Assembly (NCBI RefSeq): GCF_030272615.1
Contig: NC_081406.1
Span: 216,202,997-216,266,996, forward strand
Length of the DNA stretch: 64,000 nucleotides
Direction: 5' to 3'
DNA from: Cryptomeria japonica
Taxonomy: Eukaryota > Streptophyta > Pinopsida > Cupressales > Cupressaceae
Made by a program: the position numbers and the translations under genes. The notes under the pieces were generated by a model. The model saw only the letters and a list, made by a program, of their open reading frames with translations. It did not search any database and had not been told where the DNA came from. Of the stretch, positions 1-10,611 are shown piece after piece. Every line of letters starts with the position of its first letter. The first letter of the stretch is position 1.

Positions 1-262
<262 letters not shown>

Positions 263-1270
263 TAACACAAGATATTTGATGTGGAAACCCAACTGGGAAA
301 AACTATGGTGAGATGGAACTCACAAGTCACTATTTGCAGAATAGAAACCAGACCGGTTAAGGTTAGACCGGTTAAGGTCTTACAATGTTCTTCACTAGAA
401 CAGATCTTGTTAGGAATTTCAATCTCTGTTAGTAAATAAGTTCAATTAAAGACTACCTTGTTAGAGGATTTTAGATTCACATGTGTGAACCACCTTGTTA
501 GAGGATTTTACAAAGGCTTTGAGGCCTACCTGGTTAGGGGCTACTAACTTGTTAAAGATATGAGTAATCAACAAGTGTTTGATATATCTAATAGCACAAA
601 CTACTTGGTTAGATCTAGTATTGCTCACAGCTAATGCATTCCAGCATTACTTTAGTCTTCTCTATCTCTCTCTTAGTTACAACTCAATCTTCTTAGATAA
701 GATCCTTCTTCCAACAACTCAACATCCACCTTAAACCCTAGCTCAACATTAACCCTTTTCGCAACAACCTAAAACCCTAGACATGATGTCCTTTTAAAGG
801 AATCTGATTTCATGTTAGTCCAATAGGATTTCTTTACAATTTCCTAGGTTAAATGAACCTAGACATACTTAGTAACATGACATAGGAATCACCGTTAATG
901 TGTTGGCACTGTCAAACAATCAGTGGATTGGTCGCTCATCACAAAATGTCAGGTGGTAACTCATCATAGAGTATTACCGGTTCATACAAAATACTGGTTG
1001 TCAGTTTGAAAAAAATGAAGACTGGTAAGAATGTGTTGTGCCACTTTGCTCCCTCGTACCGCTTGTGATCTGCAAACTGCTTGGGGTCGACATGCCGCTT
1101 CAGACCGGGAAACACATTCTGCAAAATCACTACTAGTCTAAAGACTAGAATACAACATATCAATTGGAACAAATACTGGTTGAGCATGAGCTCATACATA
1201 TAAAGGGGATCTCAATTCAAGTGTGTGTTCGTCAATGACAATCACAACATAAACATAAAAAATGCCAACA
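263..1270 (-). repeat. E1 3' LTR (end truncated)
   Basis: Direct repeat of 6845-7835. In element orientation it begins TGTTGGCATTTT, directly after the polypurine tract. Its far end is lost in the microsatellite at 262. Compared with the other copy it has a short tandem duplication around 348-378 of the motif ACCGGTTAAGGT and many transition differences. Confidence 0.9.
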
Positions 1271-1295
1271 ATCTCCCCCTTTGGCATTGATGGCA
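1271..1295 (-). other. E1 polypurine tract
   Basis: On the minus strand a run AAAGGGGGAGA lies immediately before the LTR terminus TGTTGG. Further PPT-like C-rich blocks on the plus strand lie at 1361-1375 and 1504-1528. Confidence 0.85.
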
Positions 1296-1472
1296 ACACT
1301 TAGGAAAATAAAATTTTGACATCTAAGTGTTTTACAACAAAAACTTGCCATTAACAAAATTGCTCCCCCTAAGCATATACACTATCCCTTAATCAACAGA
1401 GTGTATAGAAATTTTGCATTCACAGCATAATCATTAGAGCATATAGCATATATCACAGCATATATCAAAATT

Positions 1473-4400
1473 TTAAAATTTTAAAACCAAAAACCAAATA
1501 TACTTCTCCCCCTTTGCCAACAATGACAAAGTACCGCTGAAAAACCTGTTTCCATATATATATAAAAGAGTATATGACAATAATGAATAATACTTGTCAA
1601 AAACCGCTTTATAGTCCTGCAAAAATTGTTTCATGGAAAGAAACCAGGACTCAAGTAGGGAGTTCGCCACTTCCTTCTCTATCTACATTTGTGATACCTA
1701 TTCCTCCATGGCATCTATTGTGCTCAATTCTTGTGTGACTGTCAGGGCATCCAAGTTTAGATAGCATTTATGGAGAATTTGCAGTTGTGGAAGTAATACT
1801 AGTTGAAGCTATTGCAAATCCCTAGACCTTGTGCTAATCTCTTGCTCTATCTTGGCTGACTGGATCTGGAACCGGTGAACAGTTTGCCCATATGCTGCAA
1901 AGGAGTCGTAAGGAGTCTTGAATGTGCTCAAGTAGGACTGTAAGTCCATTTGAAGCTATTGCTTCTTGGCTAGCACATCATCACAGAATAGATGAGGTTG
2001 ATAGATTTTGCTGAGTAGCAAGATTCCCTCATCCAAGGCACTCCTTATGTCCTTTTGATCCTTTAGCAGTTCAGTCCTAAGCTCATTTAATTTCTTCACG
2101 AGAGCAACATTAAGAGCCTTTTGGTGCTCTTTCTTTACATTGGCCTCTGCTGCTTCTTCTAGACCCTACACCTAATCATCCACTATAGTACATAGAAGTT
2201 TGAGTTGTGCTAGTGATGAATCAGTTTCAGGAAGATTAGTACTGGGGATTAAACCGGTAAGTGTGTCTATAGCTGCCTGAATGATGTCTTGTTCCTTTTT
2301 CCTGTGAATGATCTCAAGGCACTTTTGAGCAACCTTGATGCTCTACATAAGCTCTGACTCACTTGCAGATTGGAGATCAATAGGAATAGAGATATCAACC
2401 CGTGAGGGTTGACTTCCGGTTGCCTTCAGAGTCTCCACCTAAGAGCTTTTTGCCGCTTCTCATTCCTTGGCTTCTTCAGCTTTCTTCTTTTCTGCTTCTC
2501 TTCTCTTCTCTTCTTCCATGTCTTTCTCTACCTTTTTCTTCTCCTCTGCTCTCCTCTTCTACTCTTCCTTTTCTTCTTCTTCCCTCTTCTTATTCTCTTC
2601 CTCTTCCTTTTTCTTCTTCTCTTTCTCTTCCTTCTTCTTCTTCTCCTCTTCTTTCTTCTTCTTTTCTTCCTCTTCCTTCTTCCTCTTTTCTTCTTCTTCC
2701 TTCTTCTTCTTTTCTTCCATGTCCTCTTCTTCTTTCTTCTTCCTTTCTTCTTCTTGCTTCTTCTTCTCTTCATCTTTTCTTTTCTCCTCTTCATCTTTTC
2801 TCTTCTCTTCCTCCTTTTTCTGTTTCTCATCTTCATCCTTCTTCTTTTTCTCTTCCTGTTCTTTTGCCGCTTGCTGTGTGTCCACAACTTGTTCACCACC
2901 CTGATTGGCCTATTTCCCCTATTTAGTTCCCTCAGAAGTTATGTCCTAAGTGACATCTTCTATATCCAGGGCATCAACATCTATGGTGTCGATTGGTTCC
3001 TCCACCAAGTTTCCTTCCTCATCAAAAACTTCATCTGGTTTGGAAATAACCGGTTCCTTTTTCGCTTGGAAGTTGGCCATTCGAGCTTTGTGAAAGCTGA
3101 TAGCATGGGCCATGTGTTGATGTGTATCCTTTTCTACATCATCAACTCTCCCCTCCAACAACCAGAGTCTTCTTCTCCTTGTGAAGAAGAGACCTTTATT
3201 TTGATCCAATACATCAAATAATTCTGAATTTGAGAGTTCGGGGAAGTACTGTGCAAAAACTTTCTCCCTAATCTCTTGTTCCTTTTCAATGGCAATGCAC
3301 CATTTGTTATCCAATGCTTTAAATAATGAAACCGGTGTCTAAGATTTAATCTTTGATGGTGACCGGTCATTTTTACATAAATAAAGAATGATTTCCTATA
3401 GTACTTCATCTTTTTCTTCACTATTGAATTCATCATAATAATCTATTAAATCACGAGGTAACTTTCTCCTAATATTCTTTATTGTTCTTTGACAATGTGT
3501 CAAAGGTTTGTAAGAGGAGATATCTATATTTACCGGTGCAGATGTTGCTAGTTCATTCTTCTTCATCTTCTTGGTCTGTCTAGCCTTCTTTGGTTGTTCA
3601 TCAGACTCGGTTTCTTTGGAGTCTGGTTCATTTGCCTTAGTCTTCCTCTTTCTTTCGAAGACTTTTGCTGATGTTACCTCCAGTTTCTTCTTTGCCGGTG
3701 ACCACTTGGTCACTCTTGGAGTCACAGTGGTAGCTAGTGCTGATGCTGCAGGCATTGTCTTAGCTTTCTTAGCTACTGGTTCTTTTCCCTTCTCCACCGA
3801 TGGTTCTTCAACGAGTGCGATCCTCTCCAAGTAGGTTTCGGTTTTCTTAGCCTTTGGATCAAGAGGTGAGGCAATAAGGGTTGAAGCATACCCTTCCAAC
3901 ATGTCAAACATGACCTCATAGCCCATAGGCTCCACTTCCTCCATTCTAGGCTCAACAACCTCCATTAGACATTTGTCCACCTGAATAGTGAAACAGATGT
4001 CATCTTCATACTTCTTCACTATGTCACCTGAGATTCATACCCTCTGACTCATCTTTCTTCTAAACTCATCAAAGTATTTGTTCAGTACCTCAGGGTAGCC
4101 GATTCCAATGGCTTGCACACTTTCCTTTATCTGCTTGGTTACCAGTTGGTTAGGGGACCACTAAACATCTCCTACACCTGGAAAGTAGCCTTGGAAATAG
4201 AAAAACAACCCTACTAGTAGTTGTCCAAACTTAAATCTCAGTGAATTGTCCTTTTTGATTGCCTTAAGATTTAACAAGAGTTGCCTCTACATACCAGTGC
4301 ATATGTCAAGTGATTTATCCTCTATAATCATCCGATAAGCGACATTTACCGTTGCAGAAGATACATAATTAATCCTGCTGGCTGAGAATGTTTTGTAGCC

Positions 4401-4949
4401 TATCACCATGCAGGCGTATTTTACCAGTTCATCCTTGATAGGATTAATTGTCATACCTTGTGAATCACTTGTCAAACCGGTGAGCTTGGTCATTTCCATT
4501 TTGCTTACCATTCTCAAGGCTGGCACTTCCCCTGTGTTGTAGAAACCGGTTACTACATGAATTGCCTCAGGTGTGATATCATGCGTTCTCTCCAGGCACA
4601 TCTTGTCACCATGGACTCTGCTCAAGATGATCCTGATATGATCTTCTATGAAGTCTTCAAAAAAATATACCGCATTATGGAGTTTCTTCTTCTCTAAGAT
4701 ACTGAACTCCAATTTGATCCTTTTGTCCTTTCCGCAAAATAGACCTAATTGAGTATGAATGGCTAAGGACCCTAGGTCTTCTATCTTGCAATCAATATAA
4801 TCTGAAATTCCTTCTTCGACTATGACTCCAGTTGGAACTTGTGACAAAGCATTATACTTGGACTTCTTCTGAATGAAACTTTCTGACTCAATGGATGTGC
4901 TTGAACTGGTATGAGATGCGAAAGCCATTGAAGAGTATTTCAAGAACAT
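1473..4949 (-). pseudogene. E1 ORF2: large protein of unknown function
   Basis: One minus-strand frame of about 1159 codons runs from a Met at 4949 (a second Met lies 8 codons later) to about 1473. It is broken by about 17 in-frame stops, nearly all TAG, and shows no frameshift by my reading. The N-terminal 300 or so residues look globular, with the segment ITPEAIHVVTGFYNTGE. A basic Lys/Arg region follows (3.5-3.8 kb), then a second conserved block, an uninterrupted Glu/Lys run of about 100 residues (2559-2885), and a helical C terminus. The residues around MGYEVMFDMLEGYA match MGYDMDSNILDSYA in element B, with similar flanks, so this is a shared family protein. No pol motif is present. The N-terminal pattern recalls plant transposon-associated mobile-domain proteins, but I cannot assign a family. 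Confidence 0.7.
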
Positions 4950-5373
4950 GAAAAAATACCTTTCAAATGCTAATTTAGGGCTTCCTGATTCTACTTTACT
5001 TCACTCTCCGTCGGATGCCAAATCACCACTTTGAGTTCTCCACTACCACTTGCAAACTAGATTTGAATCTTTTTCAAGGTTATCCAATTTCTTGAAATCT
5101 AAGCTCAAATCACCTTTTCTTTGCTCTGCACTTGAAAACTTTTCTTTGCTCGAAAACAGATAGTGAGAAATGATTTGAAAAATGCATTTATACATGTCTC
5201 TCACCTACCATCATTAATGCTCCTCTATTAGGGTGTAAACCCTAATTTGCCTTTTTACCATTTTTCGGTCTTCTGCCAAGTGATAGGTATAGCATACCGG
5301 TTAAGGACTTTTACTAGTGTTAACTAGGGGTTCAAAAGCATTTCACCATTTGCTCCCCCTAAGCCTTTGAGGC
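4950..5373. other. E1 inter-ORF spacer
   Basis: No ORF is supported between the gag stop and the ORF2 start. Immediately after the gag stop, at 5351-5365, is a G-rich minus-strand block TTAGGGGGAGCA resembling the PPT-like block at 1361-1375. The rest is AT-rich and may be an untranslated leader for ORF2. Confidence 0.5.
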
Positions 5374-6651
5374 TTAGTTTGCCGGTTCTGATATTTCCAC
5401 ACTAGGTGCAGAAACTAGTTCCTCTTCCAACATTGTTGGTTTCTTCTTCCATGTCTTCTTCATGTCTCCTTGAACTTTTTCAACATCTATTTCTCCTTCC
5501 TGAGTGACCAGTATATCATCAGATATACTTTTTCTGCTTCTGTAGAATCTTGCAATGTGACCCGGTTTGTTGCAATGATATCAAATAGGTCCAGGTGCTC
5601 TCCAAGGTCCATTGTACATGTTTCCAATCTTCCTTCTGCATGTTGCAGCAATGTGACCATGACCATGATAGATCATACAACTTTCTCTCCATCTGGTTGC
5701 TGCTTGATGACCACCGCTTCTTGACTGATGATTGAAGTCATTAAACTGGTTGTGGTTCCGGTTCATAAAAGATTCAGGACTAGTTCCTTGGGTCCTCTAA
5801 GGATATCTTCCAGTGTTATCCACTACAGACCTGCATTCAAATGCTCTATGCCCAAACTTGTTGCATGCATAACAATGACCATTGAACTTATTGAATCTAG
5901 GTACATTGTTGATAAAATAAGGAAAATTATTGTAGGCTTTGCTCCTACATACATTGGCAGTGTGTCCTTCTTTAAGACAGTTAAAGCAAACAGGTTTGAA
6001 TTTTTGCTTACCTTTTCCTTTGAGTGTCGGTTGCTTCTTTGATGCTTTAGCATTTGTTCCTAAGGATTCTCCTTCCTCATGTCCAGAAAAACCAAGACCA
6101 TTGGTATTCTTTGCCGGTCTAGATGACTCAAGCTTTTTCTCTAGCTTGACTATACTTTTGCCAAACTTAGCAAGTATTTCCTTTGACTCAAAGAGTTCTT
6201 TGGAAATAGCAGTGTTTGTCTCCATAAGACTTGCAGTTTTAGAGATGGCAATGTTCAGTTCTCCTTGCATGTCTTCTTTTTCCATTCTACTCTCATGAAG
6301 GTGAGCAGTTAGTGCACTAATCTCATGTTTCAACTTGGAGATCTCATGATCTCTATCTTTTACCAGATCTTCACCTTTTCTCCGGTTCTCAAGCTCTTGA
6401 CTGAACTAAATAGTCAGTCCTTCCAACTCCTTTCTCAGATTGGAGTTTGAATCATTTAGCTTATTCGCTTCAGCAATCATAGCTTCCATGTTAGCTTCAT
6501 CTTCAAAACTACTTTCAGATAGTTCCATCAGCCTTTCTACATGTTCTCTTCTTTTTTCTTGAGATGCCTTGTATTTGACCATAAGATCATCATAAGCTTG
6601 CTCAGACTTAGTGAGCCATTGAGTAAGTTCCCTCAAGGTGTATTCCCCCAT
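5374..6651 (-). pseudogene. E1 gag-like protein with multiple zinc knuckles
   Basis: A frame of about 426 codons starts at the Met of MGEYTLRELTQW, 36 bp inside the PBS, and ends at TAA (5374-5376). The N-terminal half is strongly helical and charged (coiled-coil-like). The C-terminal half has two good CCHC knuckles, CFNCLKEGHTANVC and CYACNKFGHRAFEC, then two degenerate ones near 5.64 and 5.55 kb. Three in-frame stops interrupt it; two are TAG where Gln fits. Gag packages element RNA in virus-like particles; the knuckles would bind nucleic acid. Its position straight after the PBS supports gag identity, although the N-terminal capsid region is not one I recognise. Confidence 0.75.
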
Positions 6652-6686
6652 ATCTCTTTCCAAGTAGTTAAACTTATAGAAAGGTT

Positions 6687-6699
6687 GGCTCTGATACCA
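6687..6699 (-). other. E1 primer-binding site (initiator tRNA-Met)
   Basis: The minus strand reads TGGTATCAGAGCC, the classical complement of the 3' end of initiator tRNA-Met, two bases inside the LTR end. Confidence 0.95.
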
Positions 6700-6701
6700 A
6701 T

Positions 6702-7832
6702 TGATGAATACTAAGAGGGGGGGGTGAATTAGTATGCCAAAAATCTTTGCACTAAAACACTTACATAGTCTAAAGATAAACCGGTTACCACACATACAAA
6801 CCAAAATGTTAATAAAACATTCACCCACAAAAGCAATACAACCATAACACAAGATATTTGACGTGGAAACCCAACTGGGAAAAACCACGGTGAGATGGAA
6901 CTCACAAGTCACTATCTATAGAATAGAAACCAGACCGGTTAAGGTCTTACAATGTTCTTCACCAGAATAGATCCTATTAGGAATCTCAATCTCTGTTAGG
7001 AGATAAGTTCGATTAAAGACTACCTTGTTAGAGGATTTTAGATTCACATGTGTGAACCACCTTGTTAGAGGATTTTACAAAGGCTTTGAGGCCTACCTAG
7101 TTAGGGGCTACTGACTTGTTAAAGATGTGAGTAATCAACAAGTGTTTGATCTATCTAATAGCACAAACTGCTTGGTTAGATCTAGTATTGCTCATAGCTA
7201 ATGCATTCCAGCATTACTTTAGTCTTCTCTATCTCTCTCTTAGTTACAACTTGATCTTCTTAGATAAGATCGCTCTTCCAACAACTCAACATCCACCTTA
7301 AACCCTAGCTCAACATTAACCCTTTTTGCAACAACCTAAAACCCTAGACATGATGTCCTTTTAAAAGAATCTAATTTCATGTCGGTCCAATAGGATTTCT
7401 TTACAATTTCCTAGGTTCAATGAACCTAGACATACTTAGTAACATGACATAGGAATCACCATTAATGTGTCGGCACCGCCAAACAATCGGTGGATTGGTA
7501 GCTCATCACAAAATGCTAGTTGGTAACTCATCACAGAGTATTACCGGTTCATACAAAATACCGGTTGCCGATTTGACAAAAATGAAGACTGGTAAGAATG
7601 TGTTGTGCCGCTTTGCTCCCTCATACCGCTTGTGATCTGCGAACCGCTTGGGGTCGACATGCCGCTTTAGACTGGGAAACACATTCTACAAAATCACTAC
7701 TAGTCTAAAGATTAGAATACAACATACCGGTTGGAACAAATACCGGTTGAGCATGAGCTCATACATATAAAGGGGATCTCAATACAAGTGTGTGTCCATC
7801 AATGACAATCACAACATAAACATAAAAAATGC

Positions 7833-7836
<4 letters not shown>
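6702..7836 (-). repeat. E1 5' LTR
   Basis: An LTR of about 1134 bp that starts on the plus strand as TGATGAATAC next to the PBS. It ends near GCCAA at 7835, where it merges with AT repeat; the terminal CA expected from the other copy is no longer readable. Two stem-loops are present, at 6708-6735 and 6862-6889. AAACCCTA telo-box-like motifs occur in both LTR copies. Confidence 0.9.
6708..6735 (-). other. LTR-terminal hairpin, E1
   Basis: Perfect 7-bp inverted repeat ATACTAA / TTAGTAT around a 14-nt loop GAGGGGGGGGTGAA. The same loop with different stem sequences occurs at the equivalent place in E2, A and related LTRs. Confidence 0.8.
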
Positions 7837-7869
<33 letters not shown>

Positions 7870-7969
7870 TTATATAAATTTAAAAAGAATAATAAATAAA
7901 TAAAAAACTAGGTTTTCGGTAAGCAAGAGCCGAACCCACTATGTGTTTGCACATTGCACCAGCAGCGGC

Positions 7970-8170
7970 TCGGTCGCTACTGTGGCTCCACACAGTGGTC
8001 AGCACGGAGGCCGCCACTATGGGAAACCATAGTGGAGGTCAGGGCCTCCCACTGCTAGTAACCGCAATGGAAAGGGCCTAGCCCGCCGCTGTGTATTCCC
8101 ACAGTGGGTGGCGCTCGGCCACCACTGTGGGGATACACAGTGGCGCCCGAGCATGAGTTTTGCCGACACC
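7970..8170. repeat. GC-rich island of CCACTGTGG-type inverted repeats
   Basis: Several short palindromic pairs lie in a row. One is a perfect 9-bp repeat CCACTATGG / CCATAGTGG at 8014-8035; another is an 8-bp repeat CCACTGTG / CACAGTGG at 8122-8143. The counterpart at 27000-27215 keeps the layout with mutations. This is far more GC-rich than the surrounding LTR. Confidence 0.8.
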
Positions 8171-8396
8171 CCTTCTAACCGCCTCCACCCCCGCCTATTG
8201 CCATGGCCGTCGCCCGACCCTGTTCGGCCCTGTGCAGGAAAAAGAAAGAATAAAGAAACAAAAAAAAGAATTAGAACCCTAGCCCGGTTATGGCTAGGGT
8301 AAAATGTGGTCAATAAAAATAAAATAAAATGAGGAGGGGCTTATTTTAAGATATAAAGAAGGGTTAGGGTTTGCATGGGTAAAACCCTTTAGATTT

Positions 8397-8412
8397 TATA
8401 TATATATATATA

Positions 8413-8488
<76 letters not shown>
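8397..8488. repeat. TA then CA dinucleotide microsatellite
   Basis: A short TA run is followed by about 30 CA units. The allelic position in the 3' LTR (27447-27584) is pure TA/TAAA repeat, so the tract has turned over independently. Confidence 0.95.
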
Positions 8489-8490
<2 letters not shown>

Positions 8491-9126
8491 GGTTGAGATG
8501 TTTCAAATTTAATATTAATGAAGTTAATATTTAATTTTAAATTTAAAGAGTTTGAGATGTTTTTGAATTAAATGTTTGCGAGGTAATTTTTAATTTTAAT
8601 TATATAAATTGAGATGTTTTAAGTTAAACATTTAGGGAATTTAATTCTGAGGTAGATTTTTAGACTATAGGGTTTAATTTTTAGCTCTCCTAGACATAGG
8701 TTCATGAGATTAAACTTTATAGAAAAATATTCATTTACGAATATAATCGACCCTTTAGTTGTTTTAGTTTAATCTGCCATTTAATTATTGGTAAGTAGAA
8801 TAAAGGCACTTATAAAACTAAGAGCTAGGACTAGTTTAATTAGATCCTAAGAACTATGAATGGATATTGGAGATTAATCTTTTTCTATGTTAATTAATTG
8901 ATTTAATTATTGATTAAGAGAAATGCAACAATAAAACTATTCAATTAGAATTCAGCCTATTGTTTTAATTATTTTGATTACTTGAGCTAGTAGATAAAAT
9001 TAACTCTAAACTTAGTTAAGACAAAACATGTTATAGCATTTTATATTTATCAATTTAATGTTTTAAGTTATGTTTTTTTTAAAAAAATTTATTCTGTTCT
9101 TGTCCTAAATTTTGGGCATGACATTT

Positions 9127-9138
9127 TGGTATCAGAGC
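9127..9138 (+). other. Tekay primer-binding site (tRNA-Met)
   Basis: TGGTATCAGAGC lies three bases after the LTR end CATGACA. An AT-rich leader of about 160 bp without features leads to the gag ATG at 9298. Confidence 0.95.
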
Positions 9139-9297
9139 AAGGTTTCCAACACTAGGAACCTTTCTCCATTATGTTTCGCTTTAATTATTTAATTAATTTT
9201 AGTATATTAATTTTCTGGGATATTTAAATTTAAGTAATTAAATATTTTTCCAAAGAAATTAGTTATTTAATTTTATTTATTTTTTTTTCCTCTTAGG

Positions 9298-10611
9298 ATG
9301 CCTCCAACTACGCGACAAGCTCGCAAGCGCAGAAGGGGTCCTAGGCATGTATGCATAACACACGAAGAGGTAGATAGGGAGGAATTAGTTCTGGAAGTGA
9401 ACCCAGAGGCTCCTCTCGAATAGCTAGTTGACCCAAACCAAAACCTCTTAGAAGCAATCCAAAACCTAATTGGTATAGTCCAGGAAAGGCTTCTAGCCAG
9501 GGATCATCATGTTGAAAATCAAAACTCAGGGAGTCATAGATCGGCAGATAGGGAACAGAGCAGGAGTCCACCTCCTATTCTCGCAGAGAGTCGAGGTGGG
9601 AATGAGCCAAAGTCTGTGCACCTACCAGGACCACCTACGGTGGAAAAGCCAGTGTATTATGAGAGAGCACATCAGGGTCTAGGGGACCTAATCATAGAGG
9701 TTATGCACCTCCAGCCACCATCTTTTGGGGTAGAAGCTAAGGCTTGGCTTTTGAGCCTTGAGAGGTGCTTTGCATTGCACTCTTATGAGAGAAATCTAAA
9801 AGAATGTGTAGCAGTCCATCTATTGAGAGGAATGACCTCCACATGGTGGAGATAGGAGGAATATAAGTGTGGATTAGTTCCTAATACTCTCACATGAGAG
9901 ATATTTACAGAGAGGTTCAGGGAGAGGTACTTGTTAGAACATTACAGACAGCATAGGATTGATGAATTTCATGACCTCTAGCAAAAGGGTCTCTTAGTGA
10001 CCAAATACAAGAGAAAATTCTTTGGGCTCTTGCCATATGTGGAATACCTAAAGGATGAGAAACTTCTCGTCAACCATTTCATTAGAGGGCTGAATGCTGA
10101 CATAGCAAGACTAGTAAGGATGTTCGCTCCAGGGAGCCTTCGGGTTGCCATTGAGAAGGCACTGATAGCAGAGGAGATTCAGGTCAGACCTTAGGATACT
10201 AGGGATCTTTTCCAGAACCAAAACCCTACACCCCAGACATATGGATTTCAGAAACCCCATTGGAAGGGAAATAATAGAAACTCACAGAGGTTCTCCAAAC
10301 CCCCTCCTTCGCAGCAGACACAACAAAACTAGAGGTAGAATCTTCCATAGTATCAGTAGGGTGCAAAGCCCAAGCAGTGGCAGTCTCAGGGTCAGAGGCG
10401 AGATTAGAGAGCTCAGGTGCCTTACACACCTCTGGTGAGGACTCAACAGTCCTCTAGGGGTGGGTACAGTGGATCTAGTAGGATAGGGGGATAGGCTTTC
10501 TCCAGGCTTCAGGGTGCCTATTTTCAGGTACGCGGTGCTTGCTTTACATGTGGAGCCATAGGACATATGGTAGGGGATTTCCCTTAGGGTCAGGTGGCAG
10601 GGAATTAGAGG
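9298..10611 (+). pseudogene. gag: Tekay gag
   Basis: First part of a single gag-pol frame. ATG at 9298 (MPPTTRQARKRRRG) follows the leader directly. The capsid region spans about 9640-10190, with the retrotransposon gag signature of helices ending in WW and later RFRERY. A Gln-rich linker follows, then a knuckle at about 10531-10575 in which the last cysteine is replaced (C-x2-C-x4-H-x4-D-F). About 13 in-frame stops break it, all but one TAG; the exception is TGA where Trp is expected. Gag would form the particle. There is no frameshift, so decay is by point substitution alone. Confidence 0.9.

Larger units (their letters stand above)
263..7836 (-). mobile_element. E1: copia-like LTR element lacking RT, two ORFs
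   Basis: A minus-strand LTR element with LTRs at 263-1270 (3' copy) and 6702-7836 (5' copy). The tRNA-Met PBS is at 6687-6699 and the polypurine tract at 1271-1285. The internal 5.4 kb hold a gag-like zinc-knuckle ORF and a second ORF of about 1160 codons. I find no protease, integrase, reverse transcriptase or RNase H motif. It inserted into the AT-rich part of the Tekay 5' LTR. LTR termini, PBS and PPT resemble those of E2, so trans-mobilisation by an autonomous copia element is plausible but is inference. Confidence 0.85.
7837..9123 (+). repeat. Tekay 5' LTR, part 2
   Basis: Resumes the LTR after E1 and matches 26890-28217 throughout, ending CATGACA four bases before the PBS. It contains a GC-rich island and a TA/CA microsatellite, and otherwise AT-rich sequence with no ORF. 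Confidence 0.92.

Noticed and set aside
2402-3221. Plus-strand Ser/Leu/Phe-rich ORFs over the CT-rich tract
   Set aside because: They are complements of the Glu/Lys-coding purine tract of E1 ORF2 on the minus strand.
8108-8302. Small ORFs in the GC-rich LTR island (and 26990-27349)
   Set aside because: Open only because of GC content; frames and products are not conserved between the two LTR copies.
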